Source: Monoplex corrugatus
Lineage: Eukaryota; Mollusca; Gastropoda; Littorinimorpha; Ranellidae
DNA: 64,000 nucleotides
Assembly: GCA_030674185.1 (NCBI GenBank)
Contig: CM060312.1
Location: 36,437,127 to 36,501,126, forward strand
Direction of reading: 5' to 3'
Both the position numbers and the translations under genes were made by a program. The notes below the pieces were generated by a model. The model worked only from the letters and a program-made list of their open reading frames with translations, was not told where the DNA came from and searched no databases. Positions 46,800 to 57,099 of the stretch are shown here, in pieces. The number at the start of each line of letters is the position of its first letter. Position 1 is the stretch's first letter.

Positions 46800-48240
46800 T
46801 AATTGTAACTATCAGTGAAAACATGATGGCATACGATTAACATTATAAATTCCCAAGCTGTGCCATTTTGTAGATCACAGTATTTGAGCCAAAGCTAGAA
46901 TGAATAATCCCTTGTATATTCATGTGGTTCTTGTGGGGTTTTCTCTTTTTCCTTTCTAAAGCTGTAGTGGGAGTTATTCATGTTGTGATTGTGCATTCTT
47001 ATGATAACCTGTCGGTGTGAAAGGGGGAAGAGATGATAATAATAATGAATTACACAAAGATAATATTGTCCACTTCAATGGAACCAGATCCCTGTACCCT
47101 TATATTTCGAATGTCCAAAAGTGACTTGGAAGATGAAGATGCAGTCACATTTAGAAACAATGTTGTTTTTTTCGGAAACTCGCAATGTTAATAAATGTAG
47201 GCCAACAGCCCCTTTCATGGAGGCAATCACAAGACACACATTTCTGTTCAGCATACAATTAACACATTTCACTGTATATACAGGGAATGTTCGTAAACTA
47301 CAATGTAGAAAAGGACAGCTGTTGTTTCAAAGTGTTACGTTCAAAATACCTCTTATTTTAAAGGCAGTGACCGAAAACTTCGCAAAGTTCACTATAGTTC
47401 CCGCAGTGTCATCCGTCATTTTTCCTTAAAAAAGAAAACAAAAACAACTAAGTTATCGCCTTCAGTAACATCTAAATGATAACATCGTCTGACCTAATTG
47501 TACATAGAGTACTCAAACTGAAAATGTTATCGTTTTCTTGCACATTTGGACAAACTGGATATGTATTGTTGACAGTCGTAGGCGCAAAGTGGTGTCTGTG
47601 AACGTTTAACAGGGACACGCCCATCCTAAATTGTGCCATGGGTTCCTCAACACCTTCACATACAGTATTTCAATATACTTAGCTCTTGCAAATATAGGCT
47701 GACATTTGCCATATAGTGAACAGCGCGTGCTCTGGTATCTAAGTGGTTACGCCAGCTATGACAGAAACTGCTACATTATCTTTTTTTCCCAGTTCTTTAC
47801 TGAATCGTTTCCAGGCACCACACCCCCAAATCCAAACTTCTTCAAAACCACTTTCACATAAAAAGTGTTGTTTTTTTCTTGGACACCCAAGTTCCATGAC
47901 CTTTTTCATGCATAGTGAATAACATTTTATATGCTTTTTTGAATACCTAGCTTCTGGCTGTTTCAGTAGTCGAAACCAATATCTAATGCATCTACTAATA
48001 GCAGTTATCCAGAGAGGAAAACGTCCCAATTCTCCGTACAACATATGATATATTGTTTTGTATTTTACGTGTAAAAATCTCTTGCAAGCATATACATGTA
48101 CCTGTTCAAGTTGATAGTGTCTCTCATAACCCCACATTCCTGCACCATAAAGTAGTAAAAGAACTACCTGAGCATCAAACATTTAAAAGAATATGTACTT
48201 AAAATAGCTTTTGTACTTTTCTGGATATTTCAGGCAACCT
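46800..48240 (-). pseudogene. LINE C-terminal block, inverted arm (best preserved)
   Basis: The minus strand 48,182-47,739 is open for 147 codons and is the best-preserved piece of the LINE C-terminus here. It reads FDAQVVLLLLYGAGMWGYE, then VYACKRFLHV, YWFRLLKQPEARY and CESGFEEVWIWGCG, typical of the region after the reverse transcriptase in this kind of non-LTR element. The start of the frame is simply where the minisatellite side ends. The remaining tail to 46,800 (C-terminal Cys region and 3' UTR) is broken. Confidence 0.78.
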
Positions 48241-48249
48241 CGTAGCGGC

Positions 48250-48792
48250 AGGGGTGTCAGCCAGACAGAAGAAGCCAGCCAACAAACCAGCCAGGAGGAA
48301 CCATCCAACCAGTCAACCAGGAGGAGCCAGCCAACTAGCTAGCCAGAAAGAACCAGCCAGCCAGGAGAAACCAGGCAACCAGCCAGCCAGGAAGAACCAG
48401 CTAGCCAGGAGAAACCAGCCAACCAGCCAGCCAGGAGAAATCTGTCAGGAGTAGCCAACAACCAGCCAGCCAGGAGCAGCAGCCAGGAAGAACCAGCCAA
48501 CCAGCCAGATAGGAGGAACCGACCAGCCAGGAGAAACCAGCCAACCAGCCAGCCAGGAGAATCTGTCGGGAGTCAGCCAACCAGCCAGGGAACCAGTGAG
48601 AGACAACAACCAGCCAGCCAGGAGAAACATCAGGGAGCCACCACCAGGAGAACAGCCAAAGGAGCCAGTCAACCAGCCAGCCAGGAGGAAACAATCAGGG
48701 GAAGCAGCCAGCCCAGCCAGCCACCAGGAGAAACAAAGCCAACAGGAGCAACCCAAAAGTCATAACCAGCCAGCCAGGAGGAGCCAGTCAAA
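48250..48792 (-). repeat. Minisatellite at the end of the inverted arm
   Basis: CCA-rich, including AGGAGAAATCTGTC variants; the array ends here and is followed by unrelated A-rich sequence. Confidence 0.83.
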
Positions 48793-48795
48793 TAA

Positions 48796-49340
48796 AAAAA
48801 GATTATTTTTCGGACAACACAGTAACCCTGTTGCATTATTTTAGTAATAGTCTGTAGACTGATACAAAAACTGAACTGATACAAAAACTGGTATAGCTAC
48901 AAAACATTTTGGATAGGAAGGACCTTAAGACCTAGCCAGCTCATGGATTTATGTGCAGGCCTAAGGCGTATGCCATGATCTTTTTATCTTCATCAAATGG
49001 CACCAGTGACGTCAGTGCATATAAAAATTCTTCCATGCGTGAGAAGTTATCTTGATAAACTGAAACTGAATTACTGCAGTATATAACATAAATAAAATGA
49101 AGGACCTGTTAAATGAATAAAACCATGACTGTGTTTGATATATTATGACGATCAGCATAAAATGATTTAAGTTCTAAGCATCACTTGAATGCCTTGTGTT
49201 TGGTGTTTAAATCTGCTTACATTGGAGCAGTCTTGCTTTTCATGGATAGCCTGTATGTTGAAAGGATGCAAATGTTCTGTATCACTTATCATAATAACCA
49301 TAATAAAAAAAATTTAAATCTTGAAATCGATTTCTCGTAA
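48796..49340. other. Unassigned sequence after the array
   Basis: A/T-rich, no gene recognised. A TGACGTCA palindrome (49,007-49,014) is followed by TATAAAA (49,020-49,026). The two sit unusually close together for a promoter, so I list them only as a remark. Confidence 0.4.
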
Positions 49341-49475
49341 TTGTATGGCCTGCCTGCCTGCCTGCCTGTCTCTGTCTTGTCTGCTTGCCTGTCTGCCTGC
49401 CTGTCTCTGTCTCTGTTTGTCTGTCTTTCTCTCACACGCACAACACACACACCACTCACATCACACTCACACACA

Positions 49476-49506
<31 letters not shown>

Positions 49507-49737
49507 CTCCACACACTCACACACACACGCGTGCGCGCACACACACAATCTATCTGTTTCTCTTTGTCTCTCTCACACTTTCTCTTTTTTTTCTCTCTCT
49601 CCCTCACACACTCACACACAAATCAACACACACAACACTACATACACACACACACACACAAACACACAGACACACACATATCTTTGTTTTTTTCTTTCTT
49701 TGTGTCTTTGATCTGTCTCTGTCTCTGCTCTCTTCTG

Positions 49738-49778
<41 letters not shown>

Positions 49779-49876
49779 TTCTCTGTCTCTGTCTGTGTCT
49801 CTCTCTCTCCCCCACACACACACACACACACACACACAACACACACACACACACACATACATTTCTCTGTCTCTGT

Positions 49877-49942
<66 letters not shown>

Positions 49943-49950
49943 CCATCCCG
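49341..49950 (+). repeat. Compound microsatellite CTGC/CA/CT
   Basis: Begins with CTGCCTGCCTGC-type repeats (49,350-49,410), then alternating blocks of (CA)n and (CT)n up to 49,943. Long open frames on both strands are composed of His/Thr/Ser/Leu or Cys/Val/Glu/Arg repeats and are not genes. Confidence 0.95.
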
Positions 49951-50074
49951 TATTTTTTGTTTGTTTTTGCTATTGTGTTTATTTTTGGACGAGGGTTATA
50001 TTTACAAAAACATTTGTTTTGGTCATTCCATTGCCATCGTGAATAAAAACTTACAATTTTCTGTCTTTGTCCGT

Positions 50075-50295
50075 GCTCAACGCGGGTGTGTATGTGTTTG
50101 TTCGCGTGTTTGTGTGTTCGTATGTGTGTCTTTGTGCGTGTGTGTGTTGTGTGTGTGTGTCAGAACAACTTTCATGTCAATGTGAAAGTAAATTGCAGGT
50201 GTTGCTGCTGCTGATGTGTGCATGCATGTGTGTATGTATATGTTTATATATGTATGTATATATATATACTGTGTGTGTGTGTTGTGTGTGTGTAG
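50075..50295 (+). repeat. GT-rich microsatellite
   Basis: Imperfect (GT)n at 50,085-50,162 and 50,217-50,294, with a TATATATA stretch between. Confidence 0.9.
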
Positions 50296-51237
50296 GAAAC
50301 TGCTGGATCGCGTGAGGGAATCAAAAGGTTAAGTTTTTGCTTTGGTAGCGTGGTTGACAATGCAGGATGCTAGTGGACAGGGTGCGGGAGTCAAAGCGTT
50401 AAACGAGCTGACCAAGCTCCATCAGATATATTTCATACAAAGTGGTATATCAGTATAAATTTCGACAAAATCCAACACCACTCATACCAAAAGTACAATT
50501 GGTTTGATGTTTCCAATGTATCAACGGGGGCATGTTCTTATCAGCAACTTGATTAACTGTGAAGGATGAGGGAGGCTGAGGGAATGACAGGATACAATAA
50601 ACGAATAATGCCAAGGGATCGTGGACGAGAGAGAAATGTTTAAGCTCGTTTGGCAGCTTGGGATGAGAGAGGATGCTGTGTCATAGATACTGATAACTAA
50701 GGAAGGTGCCTTGTTATGCCAAACGGTTTGTCAGGCTGTCAAGTCTGACTGTATAGATAGGCATTAACAGCATTGCTTTGGCTTGGGTCGGGAATTGGTA
50801 GTGGGGAGAAAAGATCATTTGTTCAGTTATTTATGTGATATACGTTGACGTTTATGTGGTATGGTATGGTCATGGCTGTCTAAAGCCAGCCTCCAGGGAG
50901 TAGTCTGGATGGAAAACGTCAAGAAATCGACAGAATGCATAGCTACTGGTCTGCTGTGTTTAGCCAAGGGGCAAAGAGTAATGTTAATCTCCTACAACAT
51001 AGGCATCCATCACGGCATCCGATTTCCACTAGAGATCATGGAAGAATACTGACGATGATAATAGTGATAACTGCTAAGCAAAATTAAGGAACTGTTTTGT
51101 TTTTCAAGAAAATGATACAAGCATAAAAACATTTTCACTAAAGAATTTGCACGGAGTTAGAAATCATTACCTTTTCTTTTCAACGTGTTCAGTTGGTTTG
51201 AGTCATGCCTGTAAAGGACTTGTATGTCCCAGATTAA
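50296..51237. other. Unassigned sequence
   Basis: No gene recognised. Two similar short segments ending in TCAAAAGGTTAA (about 50,330) and TCAAAGCGTTAA (about 50,401), each preceded by a GGATCGCGTGAGGGA / GGACAGGGTGCGGGA-type stretch, suggest a small diverged duplication. Confidence 0.4.
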
Positions 51238-52680
51238 ACATCATCATCATCATCAGGTGCCCTGCCGCATGGCGTTGGCGACCATGGACTTCCAACCATC
51301 TCTATCTCTCGTTGCCCCCAGCATCTCCCCCACCCTCTTCATCCCCAGCCATCTGCAAGTCCGTCCAGCATTCTAGCATTCTCTTCCTGAGTCTACTTGG
51401 TGCTCTCTTTCCCTCCAGGTTTCCCATTGTGACCAGGTGCTCCAAATCCCCCTTCTTCATAAAATGGCCTATAAATGTTGCTTGTCTTTTCCTAATCTTC
51501 CTTATGAGTGATCTACTTGTGTCTGCCTCCATCAAGACTGTCTCGTTTGTTTTCTTTGCTGTCCATGGAACTCTCAACATTCTTCTGAGAAACCACATTT
51601 CGGCTGCCTCGATCCTCTCTGGCTTTGCATGCTGACTGTCCACGCCTCGCATCCGTACAACAGTATTGGTTCTCTATAACATTCAAGGACTCTCTTTCTG
51701 ATGTTAATTGATAGGCATTTGTTGGTCTATAAATTAGCTTTCACATCTTCTGATAAATGACTGTTTCGAGGATTTGAAGTTTATTTCCTGATGTGCTTTT
51801 GTGTTGATGAAATTTCATGTTGATTTTGACTATACCATGACTTCAGTTTCCTGCTGTTTGTTGCAAGGTATTTGTTTTTTTTAGTTATTCCCCATTGACT
51901 TCATTTTCTGCATTTGCGAACCCCTTACTTGCTTCGATATGGTGTTTCACATTTTTCCTCCACTTTAATCCCGGATCTTCTTCTAAGTTTCTCATGATGT
52001 TTTCGCTATATAGTGAAAACAGATCTGGTGACAAAACACAACCCTGTCTGACTCCTCTTTTGATGTTTTGAAAAGAGCTTACATTGTTTTCTATTCTCAT
52101 TGCATCTGTTTGTTCCCAGTACATATTCCTGATTATTCGTAGATCTTTTCCATCAACATTGAGCCTCTCCAGTTGGTTGATGAATTCTTCATGTCGTACC
52201 CCATCAAAAGCCTTGGTATAGTCAACAAAGCATGAATACAAATCCTTATTCATCTCAATTGACCTCTCTATGATAGTTCTTAGGATGTATATGGCATTAA
52301 TAGTTCCTTTCCCCTCCATAAATCCACACTGTTCTTCTGCTATTTCTCTTTTGATTCTATTCCTTGTCTTCATCATGATTATTCTTAACAGGATTTTTGT
52401 TACATGACTCATCAAAACTGATTGTGCGATGGAGTTCGCATTCTATAGCCCTGTCTTTTTGGAAGTGCAATGAAAATTGGTTTTGACATATCTTTGGGGA
52501 TTTTTCCAGTGTCATAAATTTCATTTAGGAGGACTGTTATTTTTTCTATGCCAAATTCTTCCAGGGCTTCAATCATCTCTGTAGTAATGTTGTCTGGTCC
52601 TGGGGCTTTTCCTGGTTTCATCCTTTTCACTGCTGCTCTAACTTTATCTTTCATTATGGGTGGTCCTTTAACCCTTACAG
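51238..52680 (-). pseudogene. RTE-like LINE, 5'-truncated, minus strand
   Basis: Starts at GPPIMKDKVRAAVKRMKPGK (52,675) and runs through APGPDNITTEMIEALEEFG, EEQCGFMEGKGTINAIYIL and CFVDYTKAFDGVRHEEFINQ. Next come RGVRQGCVLSPDLFSLYSEN, then a break at the YADD region (about 51,890), then the C-terminal part AAEMWFLRRMLRVPWTAKK ... GHFMKKGDLEHLVTMGNLEG (51,620-51,420). It ends with (TGATGA)n on the minus strand at 51,238-51,255, the short tandem-repeat tail expected of RTE-type elements. The endonuclease is lost by 5' truncation. Inactive. Confidence 0.85.
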
Positions 52681-52769
52681 TGCCAGATGATGTAATTAAA
52701 GTGTGCATCGCCATTGCCAGGGGCATTTTGCGAATTAGGGTAATAATTCATAAAAAATTCCTGAAGCTA

Positions 52770-53460
52770 AAATAAAAACTCATTATTAGTTATCGCCTTC
52801 AGTAACATCTAAACGATAAGATTGTCTGACCTATTGTACAGAGTGTATTCAAACTGAAAATGTATGTCGCTTTCTTGCACATTTGGACAAAGTGGACATG
52901 AAATGTTGACAGTCGTAGGCACAAAGTGGTATCTTTCTTTGTGTACTTAGAATAGCTTTAGTACTTTTCTGGATCTTTCAGGCAAACCTCGTAGTGGCAG
53001 TGATCTCAGCCCGTAATGAGAAACCAGCCAGAAGAAGCCATCCAGGGCCAACCAGCCCGCCTGGAGAAACCAGCCAGGAGGAAGGATGAGCCAGCCAGGA
53101 GGAATCAGTCAGGAGGAACCATCTAGGAGGAGCCAGCTAGCCACAGCCAGCCAGGAGGAACCAGCCAAGAGGAGCCAGCCAACTAGCCAGTCAGAATGAA
53201 CCAGCCAAGAAGAGCCAGCCAACCAGCCAGTTAGAAAAACCAGCCAAGAGGAGCCAGCCAACCAGCCAACCAGCCAACCAGGAGGAACCAGCAAATACAT
53301 GTAAGAATTTTTACTACTTCCAAATTACTGCCATCAAAATCCCATTTTTCATTTAAATAAAAAAAAAAACCTTCCCCAAAACTGTTCTTTTAGGCTTAAC
53401 TAAAACTACTGTCAGTGTGAATCGTTAGCCACTTTTTTTTTCGTTGAAGACTGTTAATGT
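52770..53460 (-). repeat. Small inverted fragment of the composite array
   Basis: Reverse complement of the LINE tail (52,770-53,000), a minisatellite (53,010-53,290) and the LINE reverse transcriptase end (53,300-53,455), closely matching the second LINE sub-repeat of the array units (for example 3,780-4,340). It lies immediately next to the broken 5' end of an RTE-like LINE, detached from the main inverted arm by about 4 kb. Confidence 0.85.
53010..53290 (-). repeat. Minisatellite in detached fragment
   Basis: Counterpart of 3,828-4,100 in reverse complement, with the same flanks. Confidence 0.83.
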
Positions 53461-53624
53461 GGCTTTTAACACAACCTGCTCAAGGACTGAATGAAGTTGT
53501 ATTGCGGGAATTACATCTGAGTTTTGTAGACTGATAAAAAGTTTTGTTTGTTTATTTGTTTGTTAAAGTGCAATAACCGAAACACAAATCCTATTTCTTT
53601 GTATCCAGTCTCACCGTCGTTCAC

Positions 53625-53765
53625 AGTGAAGATCATTGTTCTTGTTCTTGTTCTTGCTCTTGTTCTGGTTGTCTTATTTCTTGTTCTTCTTGTTTTTGTT
53701 CTTCTTTCTCTTCTTCTCTTTGTTGTTCTTTTTCTTGTCGTTGTTCACATCTTCTTGAATACTCG
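53625..53765 (+). repeat. TTCTTG-type pyrimidine-rich repeat
   Basis: Recurrent TTGTTC and TTCTTG hexamers degenerating into a CT-rich stretch. Confidence 0.85.
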
Positions 53766-55720
53766 TAAGCTGATCGACTGATTCTTTGCCTCATCTTTAT
53801 TTAGAGAGTTGATTTGTTTATTTGGTATCGGCTGGACGGACTGAATTACAGACGAGAAAGTCTTCACACGTGTCCAGATCCCCAGCCTCTACAAACAATA
53901 CAGCAAAGGCGCCTGTACTGACTGAGCGGGTGGAAGGATCCCGGAAGATCGTTTCTACACCAAGCTGGCTAATGGTTCCAGACAGGCAAGGGCGCCCCCA
54001 TCTTCACTTCAACGCCGTATGTAAGCGAGACATGAAGTAGATAAGCATCCATGTCAACCGATAGGAGCAGTGTGTCAGTGGTCGTGCTGCTTGGAGACAA
54101 GCGAAGAAAAGTAAAGCCAGAAGGAGTGAGGCTGAAAGGCATCAACAGGCACTGCGGAAGAAAATGCAATGCAAAACTAGGACTTGTACCTCCCTTCCCA
54201 CACCAGCGCAAAATGCTGCTTGAATAATAATAATGTGTGGATTGCTTGCTCTGTATAGACTGATTGACTGTCATATAGTAAGATGAATGATACAGTATAC
54301 CTAAACTGACCGATTACATACAGTATATAATGCAGTGCAATAGATCAGCGTCCTTCAGGATGGTTTAGGTCTGTTTGGTGAGGGAGTTCCAGTTCCTGCT
54401 AATCTGATTACATAGTTTTGACTCGAGAAAAACATTCAGTGTCTACTCAACCCAGCTGTGAATGGATATCTGGTCTTTTTCATGGTTGGGAAAGGTAAGG
54501 CATCGAGGGAGAAGAGAAGAGTACCACCCCTATCATTCTGGCTCTAAGAAAAGTTGATGTCTCTGTCACCTCGCTTCCTTACAATCTCAATCACGATTAA
54601 AAGACAACCTTTACATTGTATTTACATTATGTACTTAGCCTGTTTGTCTGCTCTGTCTAGAATGAAAGACTGTTTACATATTCAAACCAGGCTGAACGGT
54701 AAGCCCTACAAATGCCAGTGTGCTTAAGAATTTCACATAATTATATCCTACATCATAGCGCCGGAAGAACAGTACTTGTGCGCGCACGCGCGCGGTTGTG
54801 TTATGTGTGTGCATGTATACGTGTGTGCGTGTCTGTGCAGGGTCTACAGATGAATGATATGTTGGCACAGACATAGGTAGCTGTTACCGTTACATCTGTG
54901 ACACAATGAATCACAAAAACGGAAACCAAACACTTTGGCCAGCTAACTTTCAAAGGCAAAGACCAAGTTATTGCCCTGTGTCATGTCACAGCATGTCGTC
55001 CACACGCCTCCATGCAATGAATAGTTATTGTCTTTCGGTACTTGATGACCTAACTTTGCTGCGTTGAAGGTACTTGATGGCCTAACACTGCTGGGCTGAA
55101 GGTCCCAGCCAACCTATATATAGTCAGTTTCCTGTTGTCTGCTTCCTACAGTATCTTTCGGTGTCTGGGTCATCATGACCGCTCATGTACAACACATTAT
55201 GATTAAAAAGAAAGAAATTTAAGATGATCAAGCCATTCTAACAATCTTCCTTATTATGAAGCCATTCTAACAATCTTCTTTTTTTTTTATACAACTATTA
55301 CAATAAACTCAAATTTTGTACATCTCAAGGTCACTGTAACCTTGAAAAAGCTTTATATTTTAAATGTTATCAGAAAATCTTGAGAAAGTGCAGTATGCAC
55401 GCTTACCCAAGAAAAGTATTTTGGTCCTTGTGACCTTGACCATGGTGTCTTATCTTCCAAACGTACATACATCCTATATCCTAGTATATGGTCATTTTGG
55501 ATCTTCTTCGTGAGTAGCGTCAGTGAATATGGAGATTATTCTGAGTGCGGAGACGTTATCTTGAGAAACCGAAACCCGAAATCGAAGCTTCCAAACCTAG
55601 GGGAACAGTCTGTACCTCTGATCACAATTTGGTAAAATTCCACTCTTAAAAAGATGAGAAAATGTTGTTCACACGTTTTTCTCACAGACTGATAGACAGT
55701 AGGCAGGCAGCTAGACAGAC
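53766..55720. other. Unassigned sequence
   Basis: No gene recognised. It includes a CG-alternating stretch (GCGCACGCGCGCGG near 54,780-54,794), a direct repeat of AAGCCATTCTAACAATCTTC (55,230 and 55,259) and AAGGTCACTGTAACCTTG (55,327-55,344), which resembles two facing nuclear-receptor half-sites but could be chance. Confidence 0.4.
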
Positions 55721-56075
55721 AGACAGACAGACACACAACACACACACAAAATGTACACAACACACATACACACACGCACACACACACCACAAACACGCAC
55801 ACACACACGCACGCACGCACACACACACACACACACACACGCACACACACACACACACTCACACACACACATACACGCGCGCACACACACACTCACAAAC
55901 ACACACTCACACACGCACGCACACACACACGCACGCACACACACACACGCACACACACATACACACACTCACACGCGCACGCGCACACACACACACACAC
56001 GCACACACACTCACACACACACATACACACACAACACACACGCACGTGCACACACACGCACACACACACACATAT
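55721..56075 (+). repeat. CA-rich microsatellite with CG steps
   Basis: About 350 bp of (CA)n with frequent CGCA interruptions, a strictly alternating purine-pyrimidine tract able in principle to adopt Z-DNA. Open frames here are not genes. Confidence 0.95.
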
Positions 56076-56082
56076 GATGGTC

Positions 56083-56200
56083 GCGATAATCAGGTGGGTA
56101 AATGTCAGACTTCCAGTAGAAAGACCCTGAGTTCAATTCACCTAGACATCTTCGCCTGGTGGGTAAAGGGTGGAGATGGTAAAGTAGGAGACGCGGCACC
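56083..56200 (+). mobile_element. SINE fragment (tRNA-headed family)
   Basis: Contains a degenerate B-box (GAGTTCAATTCA, 56,129-56,140), then CCTAGACATC and CCTGGTGGGTAAAGGGTGGA, the same order as in the better copy at 62,932. It begins right after the CA microsatellite and is truncated at its 3' end. Confidence 0.65.
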
Positions 56201-57010
56201 AGTGTGGTAGGTAAAAGCAGCGGAGTTGATCGTAGCAAAGAGTGATGGTGATGTGTCAGTAACCGTTGCAACAGTGGTGGTGATAGTTCCTGTTTTTGTT
56301 GAAATGTTTTGGTGTTTTTCATGTCTTTGGTTTTTCATCTTTTCTTTTTATAGTCTCAAATTCCGTACATTTTGTGATCATACCAAAAAATTAAAACGCA
56401 GATGGACCAAGGGAAACTATTCATTAAACAACAGCGATCAGAAGGTAGATAACTCACGCTGAAATACCTAACAGCGTCTTTGGTTGCAAATCCTAAGTCG
56501 TAACCGACACATGAAAAATCAGTAGACTGTAAGTATTTTGTGCGCATATAACTTTGTTAATCGATAACATGTCCTGTTACATGCGAAAGTTATTGGTTAT
56601 CAAATGCCCTTGTAGTGCAGACAAAGTGGAATGGTAGTTTCCGTGTAGAGTCAATCAATGGGTTCCTAAAACTTTAAGAACTTTTAACCGTTGTCCTTTT
56701 CTCCAGAGAATTACAGACACTACGTTGTCCCTGACTACCAATTGTACATGATCGTAATGATAGGTTACTATTGTTCATGTCATTGTATATTTACTGGTTA
56801 AGTTGTACGCCAAGGTAGCTGTCTCTAGATACTTGCGCAATAACTGAATAAGGATCATAGGTGAATCCTGGTTACTAACACAAACAGTAACACAGTAACT
56901 ATAGCTAAACAGTTACATGACCAGAAACAATAACACTGCTGGAAATTTGGAAAAAATCATACAAAAGCTTGTCATATTTGATAGTCAGACAGACTGAACA
57001 AATACGTGCA
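56201..57010. other. Unassigned sequence
   Basis: No gene, RNA or repeat recognised by eye. Confidence 0.4.
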
Positions 57011-57035
57011 TACATGTATGTGTGCATGTTGCATG

Positions 57036-57037
<2 letters not shown>

Positions 57038-57089
<52 letters not shown>
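57038..57089 (+). repeat. (GT)n microsatellite
   Basis: About 25 uninterrupted TG dinucleotides. Confidence 0.97.
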
Positions 57090-57099
57090 CATGATCTTA

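Larger units (their letters stand above)
37735..48795 (-). repeat. Inverted arm of the composite array
   Basis: The same parts as in the left array, in reverse complement and partly reshuffled: CT-rich module (37,735-37,930), minisatellite, unique module (38,120-38,405), minisatellite, linker, LINE tail, minisatellite, LINE blocks, then a second passage through the same series from 43,010 to 48,792. It is more diverged from the left copies than they are from each other. With the left array and the spacer (28.2-37.7 kb) it forms a very large imperfect inverted repeat. Confidence 0.85.

Noticed and set aside
49007..49026. TGACGTCA followed by TATAAAA as a promoter
   Set aside because: Only five bases separate the two motifs and no gene lies downstream; likely chance.
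49321..50046. Open frames of more than 230 codons on the plus strand, rich in His/Thr/Ser/Leu
   Set aside because: They lie entirely in (CA)n/(CT)n microsatellite; the peptide is a translation of the dinucleotides.
55327..55344. AAGGTCACTGTAACCTTG as a nuclear-receptor response element
   Set aside because: Imperfect, isolated and far from any gene; GGTCA/TGACC-like words are common in repetitive invertebrate sequence.
55662..56210. Open frame of 182 codons, His/Thr repeats
   Set aside because: Product of the CA-rich microsatellite, with no start context or domain.
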